Source of the DNA: Cognatishimia activa
GTDB lineage: Bacteria > Pseudomonadota > Alphaproteobacteria > Rhodobacterales > Rhodobacteraceae
DNA: 64,000 nt
Assembly: GCF_017798205.1 (NCBI RefSeq)
Contig: NZ_CP060010.1
Location: 930,001 to 994,000 of the forward strand
Direction: 5' to 3'
A model generated the notes under the pieces. The model made no database searches and was not told the DNA's origin. It was given only the letters and a program-made list of their open reading frames with translations. Below are positions 16,118-24,356 of this stretch, piece after piece. How positions within the stretch are numbered: the first letter of the stretch is position 1; the number at the start of each line of letters is the position of its first letter. Both the position numbers and the translations under genes were made by a program.

Positions 16118-17752
16118 CTAACGCAAATTTCGGGGATTGCCGGGCAAAAGTTGTCCGCGGAAAACGATACCGCCATGCTCGGCAACCGCTATGTAGAGGT
16201 TTTCTCGTGGCCACTTGTAAAGCGAGTAGCACCCGTTGCTTCCGTTCTGCTGGAAGTAAGCCGCGCGGGCGCAAAGCGTTGAGCCATTCAAGCCAAATGG
16301 TACGCGCTGCACATCGCCATTATTGTAACCAGAACGAAACTCCACGAGCATTTGCTGCTTGTTCGCAAAAAACACGTTGATTAGGTCACTACCCGCACGG
16401 CCTGCAATTGTGTTGCCCTGCAGGATCGAACGCGCTTCGTTGGCATCGACTAAAGTCGCACCGCCCTGTTCAAGATGTGTCTTGTTCGTCATCCAACGAT
16501 GATCGCGTAGGGACAAGCTTTTCTTCGGACAGGAAAACCCTCTCCCGGGTGAAGTCAAATATCGAGCAAGGCAATCACCATAGACATAATCAAATGCATC
16601 AAGCCAAGATGCTCCATGTCCATTAAATCCGGCCGGACGATCTACCACACTGACATTTTGATATCTTGCGTTTGCCACACCATCCTGAACGCGAGGCGTA
16701 TAAAACTCATCGCCTTCGAACAAGAACACGAGCCCGGAAACACGGCTTTTTTGGCTCATGGGAACGATCTCCAGCATGCTAGATTCCCACTTGGATCGAT
16801 TGCGAGCGTTCTTTGCCATTCCAAATGTTGCAGGAACAACAGCGATATATTTGTCGAACTGAGCGTTCTCCGATGCACGCAGAATATTCCAGCCACCAAA
16901 TGATTGGCCGATAAATACGACCTTCCGGTAGCCTTCTGCTTTCGCTTCTGCTGCAAGACGATTCATGTTCTCAACAAGCAGCGAACGAGAAGAACTATTT
17001 CGGTATTTTATCGGAGGATTTGCACGGTATACATCCCAACCCTTGCTGTTCAAAGAAACAACGTATGGCGGAACTACATTATCAGTTATTGGCGTCGGAC
17101 GAGCTGTGCTGTGACCGCCAAAATAGTATACCGCTCCTTTTGAATCGGACGGGCCACGTTTGGCAGTTTGAAATCCCGTGGCAACGGAAAAGATATTCCG
17201 CGCAGTAGTGGACGAACTCAAATCTGCCGGTTTTTGCGACTGCCAGTCCAGGTACTGCTTACTTTCGCTGATCTTCTCTGCACGGGGTCTTTGATCAAAG
17301 AGCACTCCAGGAACGCAGTATTCATTAGCATCCATCCAATAGCTCGCCCCTCCGAAAACTCCATCCGGGCCCATGAAGGCAACGTTTCTAATTCGCCCCG
17401 CACGGTTGTGGAAAATCGTAATAGATTCAATGCCAGACGCATTTTCAGCGACCTTCCAGTATGCCCATTCTGCCTGCCCAGTGTGACGCCAAGCCTGTGG
17501 CCGCCCGTGTTTGGCCAACACTCGCACTAACGAGCGATCTAACTCTATCGCGTCCCTACAAATGGCACGAGCAACAGACAACTGGATCGGCGGTTCTGAA
17601 ACTTGCTGGGGTTTTCGTTCTCGCGTCTGCATAAAAGCGGAGTATTCAAATGCGGCAGATGCCGGCTTTTCTGTCGCCGGCGTCTCCTCAGTATCTACAC
17701 ATCCAACCAACACTAAGAATGAAAAAAACCAAAGAAAAACGCGCATAAACAC
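16118..17752 (-). CDS. Lipoprotein with alpha/beta-hydrolase domain
   Basis: A 544-residue protein. Residues 1-18 form a lipoprotein signal ending in the lipobox LVGC with C18 as lipid anchor. The central region (about 205-395) looks like an alpha/beta hydrolase: nucleophile S284 in VVFIGQSFGGW, a likely acid D348 in FLFEGDEFY and a likely His H379 in FNGHGAS. The flanking N-terminal (60-160) and C-terminal (420-544) parts are not recognised; the latter, with several Cys, may bind a partner or ligand. The family could hydrolyse esters, lipids or amides. It shares an operon with the secreted protein at 15608. Envelope location of a hydrolase on a defence-type island is notable. Confidence 0.65.
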   Translation of the reverse strand: MFMRVFLWFFSFLVLVGCVDTEETPATEKPASAAFEYSAFMQTRERKPQQVSEPPIQLSVARAICRDAIELDRSLVRVLAKHGRPQAWRHTGQAEWAYWKVAENASGIESITIFHNRAGRIRNVAFMGPDGVFGGASYWMDANEYCVPGVLFDQRPRAEKISESKQYLDWQSQKPADLSSSTTARNIFSVATGFQTAKRGPSDSKGAVYYFGGHSTARPTPITDNVVPPYVVSLNSKGWDVYRANPPIKYRNSSSRSLLVENMNRLAAEAKAEGYRKVVFIGQSFGGWNILRASENAQFDKYIAVVPATFGMAKNARNRSKWESSMLEIVPMSQKSRVSGLVFLFEGDEFYTPRVQDGVANARYQNVSVVDRPAGFNGHGASWLDAFDYVYGDCLARYLTSPGRGFSCPKKSLSLRDHRWMTNKTHLEQGGATLVDANEARSILQGNTIAGRAGSDLINVFFANKQQMLVEFRSGYNNGDVQRVPFGLNGSTLCARAAYFQQNGSNGCYSLYKWPRENLYIAVAEHGGIVFRGQLLPGNPRNLR

Positions 17753-18272
17753 CTCACATCATCACGATCTATCATTACGATTGTTTTGTTTAACTCAACC
17801 CTTTGTGAGTAGTTTGCACCATGCCAATCCGAGGTTTTGCGGTTTCGTTGAGTAACGGCATTAAGTTTCAGGCAGCGCGGCTTCCTGTTTGACGTCAAAC
17901 ATCTGGGACCTTTGTATTGGCAATGCCTACCAGGCAACCGCGGTTTTGATATTGTGAAGGCGGGTTGGTATCCCGCACTCCTACCCGCCCTCCGACCTAG
18001 CTCTGGCAGACCCATAAACTGTGCCACTGTTTGTGTTGCATAGGAGGGATAGGAGATTGCTCGGAAGCAGAAATTAGAGGAAGATGTGTCAAAGTTGTTG
18101 CGTGAGTGTGCAGAGGTCCAATGAATTGGCACCCCTCGGACAACAGACAAAATTCCCGCATCTACTATATCGAAGGTCTTGTTTTTTCAGGTGTTGACCT
18201 CTTGCGTAATATACATCTCTAAGGAGACCCACGTGGGCGGTCACAAAGAGCAATTCAGAAGGAACTAAAAGT
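17753..18272. other. Gene-poor stretch inside the island
   Basis: No convincing gene. The only sizeable frame (17713-18150, minus strand) lacks family resemblance and overlaps the lipoprotein start. An inverted repeat is present: GGCGGGT at 17959-17965 and ACCCGCC at 17983-17989, with a 17-base loop, which could be a structured RNA element or part of a decayed mobile end. The left part must contain the promoter of the lipoprotein operon. Confidence 0.4.
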
Positions 18273-18833
18273 TCATTTTGCCAGCCTCATTCTCTTCTTA
18301 GTCCTCATCTCATCCTCGAATTCAGCCACAATCTTGGAGACCCTTTGCTTAGAGACCCCGACTACTTTTGCTATGTCTACGTTCATCAAGAATGAGTAAT
18401 GGTCCATGAGCCATTTCACCTTGCAACGAGTATCCATGTCATCAGGAATATCCCTTCGTTGAACGAAGAACGTAAGGCACTCACTGGCTGATTGAACATC
18501 TTGAGGAAGTTCGTTGAGGGAGGATTGAGCCTTCTCCCACCGTTGAGCGATCCATCTTTGAGCGTCCTCATTTATGACATCGAATTCAAAGCCATTCCTT
18601 GGATGGATCGTTCGCCCCCAGCCTTTCTTCTCGACCCATGGCATTATGCTGGTCTTGTTCCTATGCTCGCCAATGGCAACAAACATGAAACCCATCTCGA
18701 TCAAAACGGCCCTGGTCTGCCTCGGCCCCGCGTCATACCGTTTCCCCAATTCGGTGATAGTAATCCAGTCGCCAATGCTGACGTTTGTCACTTCGCCTGT
18801 TGAGCCATCAATTGTCTCTTTGAAGTATTCCAT
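18273..18833 (-). CDS. HTH protein, unknown role in the island
   Basis: A 186-residue soluble protein. The N-terminal half contains ITELGKRYDAGPRQTRAVLI, which looks like a first helix-turn-helix (about 25-45), and the C-terminal end has a second one, VDIAKVVGVSKQRVSKIVAE (about 150-170). Two DNA-binding units suggest a regulator, an excisionase-like or partition-type factor, or a replication-control protein. The sequence matches none of these well enough to name. The gene precedes no close downstream gene on its strand and lies just after the terminator at 18862-18887. Confidence 0.5.
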   Translation of the reverse strand: MEYFKETIDGSTGEVTNVSIGDWITITELGKRYDAGPRQTRAVLIEMGFMFVAIGEHRNKTSIMPWVEKKGWGRTIHPRNGFEFDVINEDAQRWIAQRWEKAQSSLNELPQDVQSASECLTFFVQRRDIPDDMDTRCKVKWLMDHYSFLMNVDIAKVVGVSKQRVSKIVAEFEDEMRTKKRMRLAK

Positions 18834-18861
18834 TCGGTTTCATCTTTCTGAGGATTGAAAT

Positions 18862-18887
18862 AAAAAAGGAGACCCCAAAGGGTCCCC
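18862..18887 (-). terminator. Rho-independent terminator after rnhA-like gene
   Basis: On the minus strand an 8-bp stem (GGGGACCC with GGGTCTCC, one G-U pair) with loop TTTG is followed by six T residues (A-run 18862-18867 on the plus strand). It lies about 95 bp after the RNase H stop. Confidence 0.7.
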
Positions 18888-18982
18888 AGAAAATGGCCAG
18901 TGTTGTCTTGTTCGGGTGCTGTCCTAAAACCCCGCAAGGAGATTTTTCTGGTCAACAGTTTGGTTCTCGGGGAACGAGTCAT

Positions 18983-19459
18983 TCATTTAATAATGATCTC
19001 GCCAAGCGCTGCTTGGTTAGCCAGCTCATCTACGTGTTCGTTTCCTGGATTTCCCGCATGTGCCTTCACGTGCTCAAAGGTGACCCTTCGGGATTGCAAA
19101 AGCTCGTCCAGCCGGATCCACAAATCTTTGTTCTTCACTGGCTTCTTAGAAGAGTTCTTCCAGCCTTTTGCCTTCCAATCGTCAATCCATTCTGTGCATC
19201 CCTTGCAAAGATACTGGCTGTCTGCATGCACATGGACTCTTTCACCCGGTTCCAGATTTTCGAGGAGATCAATCGCAGCAGCGAGCTCTTCGCGGTTGTT
19301 TGTGGTCATTGGCGCGTGAGCAGAACCCTGTCCAGTCGAACCATCGGGGCGAATATAGTGGTATGCCCGTCCACCGGGTCCCGGATTGCCGTGGCAGCTT
19401 CCATCGGTGAAGGCGCGTGTGATCGCTTCCGCCGGAGCGGATTTGAGTTGTTCGTTCAT
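18983..19459 (-). CDS. rnhA: Ribonuclease HI, island copy
   Basis: A 158-residue protein of normal RNase HI length. It has the four acidic catalytic residues in standard contexts: D19 in FTDGSCHGNPGPGG, E58 in NNREELAA, D80 in VHADSQYLCKG and D144 in GNEHVDELAN. It cleaves the RNA strand of RNA-DNA hybrids in the cytoplasm. The N-terminal ten residues differ from housekeeping copies, and GRAYHY replaces the usual Trp-Gly stretch after the glycine loop, consistent with a mobile-element lineage. A 21-bp sequence repeated at 20390-20410 lies about 60 bp before its start (19519-19539), so it may share regulation with the serine recombinase. Confidence 0.88.
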   Translation of the reverse strand: MNEQLKSAPAEAITRAFTDGSCHGNPGPGGRAYHYIRPDGSTGQGSAHAPMTTNNREELAAAIDLLENLEPGERVHVHADSQYLCKGCTEWIDDWKAKGWKNSSKKPVKNKDLWIRLDELLQSRRVTFEHVKAHAGNPGNEHVDELANQAALGEIIIK

Positions 19460-19518
19460 TTTGGGAACTCCAATTGAGTGTTGAAATTAAAGGGAGGAGT
19501 TGGCCAGACTTCTCTCCT

Positions 19519-19539
19519 TTATACTGCAACCTAATTGGC
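19519..19539. repeat. 21-bp direct repeat, copy 1
   Basis: TTATACTGCAACCTAATTGG followed by C is repeated exactly at 20390-20410. The two copies bracket the serine recombinase gene and each lies 60 to 80 bp before the start of a leftward gene (rnhA here). Possible recombination site or shared operator/promoter element. Confidence 0.7.
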
Positions 19540-19635
19540 TGGGTCCTCGCGCCTTTCCGTCTCAAACGAGCAAAACAGATGGAAATGAAAAAGGCAGCAT
19601 TGCTTATTCTAGAACAATTCCTAAGCGCTAAAAAT

Positions 19636-20313
19636 TCAGAGTCCCCATCGCTCAAGTGCTTGGGCTGCACCCTTAGGGTCATTCCTAATCCTGATCACGG
19701 TTTGCCGAGTCAGCTTACTTGCGTTCTTGCCGTTCATCTCGCTGTTCATCACTGGATCGGTGGCATTCACAATCGCAGTAGGCCCTTCTCCTTTTGCCGA
19801 CATCTGACAAACGACATTGTATTGTTGCCGCGTGAAACTGGGTTTCTTACCCCTGTATTTTGATCCATCTGCTTTCGCCGCCTCGATGCCTGCCTTCTGG
19901 GCCTCTTTGATGGCTTCGGCTTGTGCCTCGGCAGTAGCTGCCATGAACGCAATCAATGCGTCCCGAACGGCTTGCTGCATGGGGTCCTTGGTAGCTCCAT
20001 TGAAAGTCAGATTGTTAATAACCGTTCTGATTACTACACCTTGTTTCATGAAATGCCGGATCGCCTCGGTCACATCTTGGTAATTACGCCCCAGCCGGTC
20101 CACCCAACGTACAACCAGTATGTCTCCATCGCGGAGCTTGTCATACAAGCGCTTGCCTTCAGCTCGTTGAGATAACTTTGTACTCACCCCCGAAACACCG
20201 TGATCAGCGACAACTTCGTCAATCACAAAACCTGCCGCCTCAGCCTGGCTAAGTTGATGTTCAAGGTTCTGATCATTTGTCGAGACTCGCGCATATAATA
20301 AGGTCTTGGTCAT
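19636..20313 (-). CDS. Serine recombinase, resolvase/invertase type
   Basis: I choose the ATG at 20313 (MTKTLLYARVST); the upstream extension to 20400 is not family-like. The 225-residue protein has the catalytic domain at 1-140 with nucleophile S11 in YARVSTNDQ, plus the conserved Arg/Asp pattern GDILVVRWVDRLGRN (about 64-78). A C-terminal region (about 150-225) ends with a helix-turn-helix-like DNA-binding part. The family cuts both strands with a 2-bp stagger through phosphoserine links to resolve, invert or integrate DNA. The gene is bracketed by 21-bp direct repeats, and the region upstream of its start holds a dyad and other repeats that look like a res site. Confidence 0.9.
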   Translation of the reverse strand: MTKTLLYARVSTNDQNLEHQLSQAEAAGFVIDEVVADHGVSGVSTKLSQRAEGKRLYDKLRDGDILVVRWVDRLGRNYQDVTEAIRHFMKQGVVIRTVINNLTFNGATKDPMQQAVRDALIAFMAATAEAQAEAIKEAQKAGIEAAKADGSKYRGKKPSFTRQQYNVVCQMSAKGEGPTAIVNATDPVMNSEMNGKNASKLTRQTVIRIRNDPKGAAQALERWGL

Positions 20314-20375
20314 TGGGCCCCCTGGTGTACGTTGAAATCGCGTCCGGTGATTGGAGTGTACGAAAAAATGAACAC

Positions 20376-20436
20376 ACCCTAACGGACTCTTATACTGCAA
20401 CCTAATTGGCGTACATTGCAGTATACCCTAGTGGAC
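20376..20436. promoter_or_regulatory. res-like repeat cluster with 21-bp repeat, copy 2
   Basis: Between the serine recombinase start and the HNH stop lie: the 21-bp repeat copy 2 (20390-20410), a dyad of TATACTGCAA (20391-20400) and TTGCAGTATA (20417-20426), and the direct motif ACCCTAACGGAC (20376) / ACCCTAGTGGAC (20425). Resolvase genes commonly have such multi-subsite regions directly upstream, where the enzyme both recombines and represses its own promoter. Confidence 0.6.
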
Positions 20437-20438
20437 AT

Positions 20439-21251
20439 CTAATTGTCGGTAGGCGCACTTTCTGATTTCCGCGAAATCTCAGCCATTTGTTCGTTGCAAG
20501 CCTCCCGGTCCGCGCCATAATGCGCCTGGCGGTGACAATTTGGGCAAAGGCCAATGAGATGTTCAGGACTGTCGGGACCGCCATCAGAAAGCCTCATGAT
20601 GTGGTGAACTTCTAAAAAAGGTGATCCTTTAGTGGTGATAAACGGTGCGGTCGATTGGCAGTATTCGCAACGGCCATTCGCACGAGCCAGTACGTAATCT
20701 CTAACTACGCGACTTCTTTCAAATAAAGACGAATTAGCACTACGCTTTCTTGGGTCACTTCTTGCCGCCTCATATGCTTTTTCACGCATTTTGCGCAGTT
20801 CATCTTGAGTGGGTGGAGACTCCGCGAGATCCTCCGATAGAGCTTCTATTGGAACAAGCTCAAATACGATTGCCTGGCGGCTGTTTCCCTCGGTGTCTGG
20901 AGCAATTTCATGATGGAAACCTTGGCAAACGAATTCACCCTCAAAACGGAGCCCCTTGTTTACTTTCTGGAAAAGCAGAAGGTCTCGACCTTGCTCAGAG
21001 TGTTCGAGGATTCTTTTGTTTCCACGAACCATCTGCATGTCTCCGACTTGCCCTTCTCCAAAGTACTCGAAAACGCCATCGTCCCTAATCCGGTCGCCAT
21101 ACCCATGTTGTTCCCCAGCACTACCTGTTATTAGGATCACCAAATTATGGTTTGCGGGTGTTATGATGCCGCCTTGTTGCTGACCCGAGAAATGCTTGTG
21201 GATGTCGTTTCGGCGATGGTAAGTGCGGCCAGGCAAAAAACCCCACGACAT
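20439..21251 (-). CDS. SRA-like/HNH endonuclease, probable type IV restriction enzyme
   Basis: A 270-residue protein with two parts. Residues 8-135 (RTYHRRNDIHKHFSGQQQGG, then GYGDRIRDDGVFEYFGEGQVGDM) match the SRA-like reader domain found in ScoMcrA-type enzymes, which recognise modified bases. Residues 190-245 are an HNH nuclease with zinc-binding Cys: CEYC (195-198), EVHHIMRL (H216, H217), and CPNCHRQAH (C236, C239, H240, H244). By family this combination cuts modified foreign DNA, an innate anti-phage activity. It lacks the sulfur-binding domain of full ScoMcrA. It stands alone, between the recombinase and a gene-poor gap, transcribed leftward. Confidence 0.8.
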   Translation of the reverse strand: MSWGFLPGRTYHRRNDIHKHFSGQQQGGIITPANHNLVILITGSAGEQHGYGDRIRDDGVFEYFGEGQVGDMQMVRGNKRILEHSEQGRDLLLFQKVNKGLRFEGEFVCQGFHHEIAPDTEGNSRQAIVFELVPIEALSEDLAESPPTQDELRKMREKAYEAARSDPRKRSANSSLFERSRVVRDYVLARANGRCEYCQSTAPFITTKGSPFLEVHHIMRLSDGGPDSPEHLIGLCPNCHRQAHYGADREACNEQMAEISRKSESAPTDN

Positions 21252-21573
21252 AGCAAACTCCTAATACAAAATGTGTCTCACAAGAATCCTAGGGTGTGCC
21301 CGACAGCTAGGCAACAACCAGAAGGCGCAATAAACTCTATGTTTTGGTTTTGATTTCGATGTCTCTCTGGAGCAAGGCCTAGTGAGGCACCCCTGGGGTA
21401 ACCTTCAAGTGGGCACCCACTTGCTGTCAGTTCAGGAAAAAGACCCCAGGGCGGACTAAACCACGTGGAGGAGCGAGCCAAATCCAAGCACGGAGGGGGT
21501 ACGGGGGGTAAATTAGGGTGCGATACAACCGAAAAAGGGATTCAAAAATTTGCTGCAAAAATAGTCGCTGCTT
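21252..21573. other. Gap with an 18-bp palindrome
   Basis: No gene seen. The stretch must contain the promoter of the SRA-HNH gene. It holds the palindrome CAAGTGGG-CA-CCCACTTG at 21406-21423, 8-base arms with a 2-base centre, about 155 bp before the HNH start. There is no T-run, so a protein-binding site is more likely than a terminator. Confidence 0.5.
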
Positions 21574-22350
21574 TCAGGGCAGAACAAATATGTTTCGTCT
21601 CACATAGCTTGGGGACATTAGATAGAAAATGATAGCTTCTTCGACGCTCTTAAATCGATACGTTGCTTGATTGAACGCGGCCACAACCGACCTCAGTTCA
21701 AACACAAAGGAGGAGCCAAATAGATGGTCCACTTTCCAAATCGGAAGCTTCGCTCCTTCCAGTTCAAACACGGCTGTCGTAGCATCGGGTGTGATGAAGG
21801 GTTGGTTAGATATAGATTTTGGTTGAACGCTGTTCTCTTCAACCGGAATGCAGGACAATATGGCAGCTCGATCCAACCGAATGTAATTATCGGCTCGGTT
21901 CCGTAACTCAGGGGCAACGGTCCCTTTCTCAGGGTTACCAAAACTGTGCACCTGCACGATGGTCCCGTTATTTGTTAATGCATCAATCAAGGGCAAGAAG
22001 TCACCGTCACCCGAAAACAGTCCGCACTTGGTCATTGTACCACGATAGGAATGTTGAATTGCCTCGATAGCTAAATGAACATCGACACCCTGTTGCTTAG
22101 TCTGCTTACCTTTCTGGGTGGTCTTGGAAAGCCGGAGAATGAACCCACTACTTCGCTGCAGGTCTACCACCCAATCGGGTAATTCTTCATCATCTTTTCG
22201 TGCATAGTAGACGTAGCTTCTGGCATATTCGCGAAAGAGGTTGTTAATGCGAATTTTCGGTATGCAACTCTCGGGGACACCCGCCTGGCTTAGCTTATCA
22301 CAAAGCGCCCTATAGATGTTGTCGGCGTCGATAAAAGCAAAGCCAGTCAT
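21574..22350 (-). CDS. NYN-domain (PIN-like) putative ribonuclease
   Basis: A 258-residue protein. The first 170 residues form a NYN/LabA-type PIN-like nuclease: D8 and D10 in FAFIDADNIY, D90 in QGVDVHLAIEAI, and D115 and D117 in LFSGDGDFLPLIDAL, the acidic cluster that binds metal. The C-terminal 90 residues are unrecognised and could bind RNA or a partner. Related proteins cleave RNA, in some cases as parts of toxin or defence modules. The gene is 65 bp after the Bro-N gene on the same strand, so the two are probably one operon. Confidence 0.75.
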   Translation of the reverse strand: MTGFAFIDADNIYRALCDKLSQAGVPESCIPKIRINNLFREYARSYVYYARKDDEELPDWVVDLQRSSGFILRLSKTTQKGKQTKQQGVDVHLAIEAIQHSYRGTMTKCGLFSGDGDFLPLIDALTNNGTIVQVHSFGNPEKGTVAPELRNRADNYIRLDRAAILSCIPVEENSVQPKSISNQPFITPDATTAVFELEGAKLPIWKVDHLFGSSFVFELRSVVAAFNQATYRFKSVEEAIIFYLMSPSYVRRNIFVLP

Positions 22351-22415
22351 CTAATTTCCTGAATTAAATTTAAAACCATCTTGCACTGAAACCGAAGCTT
22401 ATACCAGTCGATAAC

Positions 22416-22883
22416 CTAAATTCGCCCCTGCATGATCTCCATGGCTTTGTCGGCGAACTCCACCACTTTGAAGACAAACTCATCCTCAGACATCTCACCG
22501 GAGGCCAGCTTCTCCTCACCTTCTACGTAAGCCCCATCCTTTCGGATCGCAGGGAGGACCACCTTGGTCACCCAGTCTTGGAACTGAGCGGCTTCAGGTT
22601 TGTTGGACCGCATGATCAGCTTGTAGAGGCCGGACTCTGAAATGAAGAGATACGAGGGAGCGCGACTACCTTCGAAAAACAGAGGTAGTTCGTTGCGAGT
22701 TGCTTTGAACTTCTCATCCTTCGGTAGTGAAACGGTCCATCGGGAGGGGCCAGACCGTAAACTGAGGTCCAGCGCTTGGCACACCTCCTTGGCGATAAAC
22801 CAAGGCTCACCTTCACGGTCCCATACAGTGAATTTAAGGTTGCCCAGTTGAGGCGCTTCGAAGGTTCTCAGTTGGTCAGTCAT
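22416..22883 (-). CDS. Bro-N domain protein (phage antirepressor-like)
   Basis: A 155-residue protein whose first 120 residues fit the Bro-N DNA-binding domain: FTVWDREGEPWFIAKEVCQALDL, then LFISESGLYKLIMRSNKPEA, then FQDWVTKVVLPAIRKDGAYV. Such domains are common in phage antirepressors and in mobile elements. The C-terminus is a short acidic helix (EMSEDEFVFKVVEFADKAME) rather than a KilA-C or ANT domain, so it is a short form. It is divergent from the Septu ATPase, sharing the 246-bp region 22884-23129, and upstream of the NYN gene. It may regulate one or both. Confidence 0.8.
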   Translation of the reverse strand: MTDQLRTFEAPQLGNLKFTVWDREGEPWFIAKEVCQALDLSLRSGPSRWTVSLPKDEKFKATRNELPLFFEGSRAPSYLFISESGLYKLIMRSNKPEAAQFQDWVTKVVLPAIRKDGAYVEGEEKLASGEMSEDEFVFKVVEFADKAMEIMQGRI

Positions 22884-23129
22884 CAGATCGCCTCCTCACA
22901 CTTAGGGGAAAAAATTTAAGCGTGTGACACAGCGACTGGTTAACTGTGTAGGTCAGGAATTAATGGCGGCAATATTTGGACGTGCCGTTGGACAGTCGCT
23001 TGTCAATGGCGAACTCTAGGTTGGATATGCAACACAGGTGTTTTGGTCCGCCAATTTTGCTTACTGGTTGCCAATCAATTCTTTTGATCACAATAATAGG
23101 ATTATTAAAATTTAGTAAAATAGCGGGAA

Positions 23130-24356
23130 GTGATTTTGAATAGTCCAGCTTTGAGAATAAACGAACTTCATCTGTCAAATATTGGCCCTTTTCCTTCGTT
23201 GGATATGAATTTCGGAGATCAAGCTGGGATTCATTTAATTTGTGGAGAAAATGGAGTTGGCAAAACTACGATCCTGGAAGCCATTACAGCTTCATGGAGC
23301 CGTGGTGAACATCATCGAATAAAAAGACGCCAAGCTGCTGAGAGTGGCTCGGTTGCGCTTAAGTACAAGACGTTAGGTTCCGGAAATGAGCTCAGGAACG
23401 ACTTTAATGAAATGAGTCCAGAGAAAGGTGAGTTCACTAGGGCTAATTTGCCAGAAGCTGTGAATTTAATCCATGTCAGGGCCTCTAGAGACCTCAAGTA
23501 TTTTGTTCAAAATGCCATTTCGCGCGACCCTAAATTTGATCTCCAGCAAATCAATCAGAAAGTCGCCGCTGATCTCAGTGCCAACGAGATTAAGTCTTGG
23601 CTCACCAATAGATATTTGCTGTCTCCGCACGCGGAGAAAAGTAGCTGGACGCCTCATATGACTGAAAATCTTGCCACTGCCACTTGGCTTTTTTCAGTCC
23701 TTGACGAAGATATTTCACTTGCAGAAGTCGATGTTACTACGTTCGACATACTTGTCTCAACGCCCAACGGCACTATCCCTTTTGAGCTAATGTCATCCGG
23801 TTTTCGGTCAACCTACTTTTTGCTTCTAAGCATTATTAAGGAAATTGAGTTCCGCAGGTTAGATGTGTCCGCCAAGCAGTTTTCTGGTGTTATCTTGGTT
23901 GATGAGATTGATCTTCACCTTCATCCAACTTGGCAGCAACAGATCGGGCGTATTCTCACAACCGCTTTTCCAATGGCGCAAATCATTGCAACCACACACA
24001 GCCCTCACGTTGTGCAGGCCGCTCACGCAAACGACGTAATTTCGCTTAGGCGTGACCGAATGGGCAATGTTGAATGCAAGAACACTTTGACAGGGAAGTA
24101 CGGATTTGCGGGTTGGACGATAGAGGAAATTCTTGAAGAAGTTATGGGAGTCGAAAACACACGAACCAAAACTTTCCGCGATGCTATGCGGAAATTCGAC
24201 TTCGCCTTGGATGCGGAAGATTCTCAACGAGGAAATGAAGCATTGGCCGAACTAGAGAAAATGCTCCATCCAAATAACCCATTATTAAAGCTTATTAAAA
24301 TTCAATCTGCACCATTTGCATATGACGATAGGGCCGAAGAGGCTAAAGATGATTAA
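23130..24356 (+). CDS. ptuA: Septu ATPase PtuA
   Basis: A 408-residue ABC/SMC-type ATPase without a transporter domain. Walker A GENGVGKTT at 39-47, signature-like ELMSSGFRS at 219-227, Walker B ILVDEIDLHLHP at about 255-266, and the switch His H290 in ATTHSPHVV. The GTG at 23130 is very close to the GGGAAG ribosome site; a TTG at 23136 is an alternative start with better spacing. Its 8-bp overlap with an HNH nuclease gene is the layout of type I Septu anti-phage systems, in which PtuA assembles with PtuB and the pair restricts phage growth by nuclease activity. The A+T content is higher than in core genes. Confidence 0.8.
   Translation: MILNSPALRINELHLSNIGPFPSLDMNFGDQAGIHLICGENGVGKTTILEAITASWSRGEHHRIKRRQAAESGSVALKYKTLGSGNELRNDFNEMSPEKGEFTRANLPEAVNLIHVRASRDLKYFVQNAISRDPKFDLQQINQKVAADLSANEIKSWLTNRYLLSPHAEKSSWTPHMTENLATATWLFSVLDEDISLAEVDVTTFDILVSTPNGTIPFELMSSGFRSTYFLLLSIIKEIEFRRLDVSAKQFSGVILVDEIDLHLHPTWQQQIGRILTTAFPMAQIIATTHSPHVVQAAHANDVISLRRDRMGNVECKNTLTGKYGFAGWTIEEILEEVMGVENTRTKTFRDAMRKFDFALDAEDSQRGNEALAELEKMLHPNNPLLKLIKIQSAPFAYDDRAEEAKDD

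Noticed and set aside
17713-18150. 145-residue minus-strand frame upstream of the lipoprotein
   Set aside because: Low-complexity basic sequence without homology features, overlapping the lipoprotein start in another frame.
22960-23178. 72-residue minus-strand frame
   Set aside because: Overlaps the ptuA start and its promoter and resembles nothing known.
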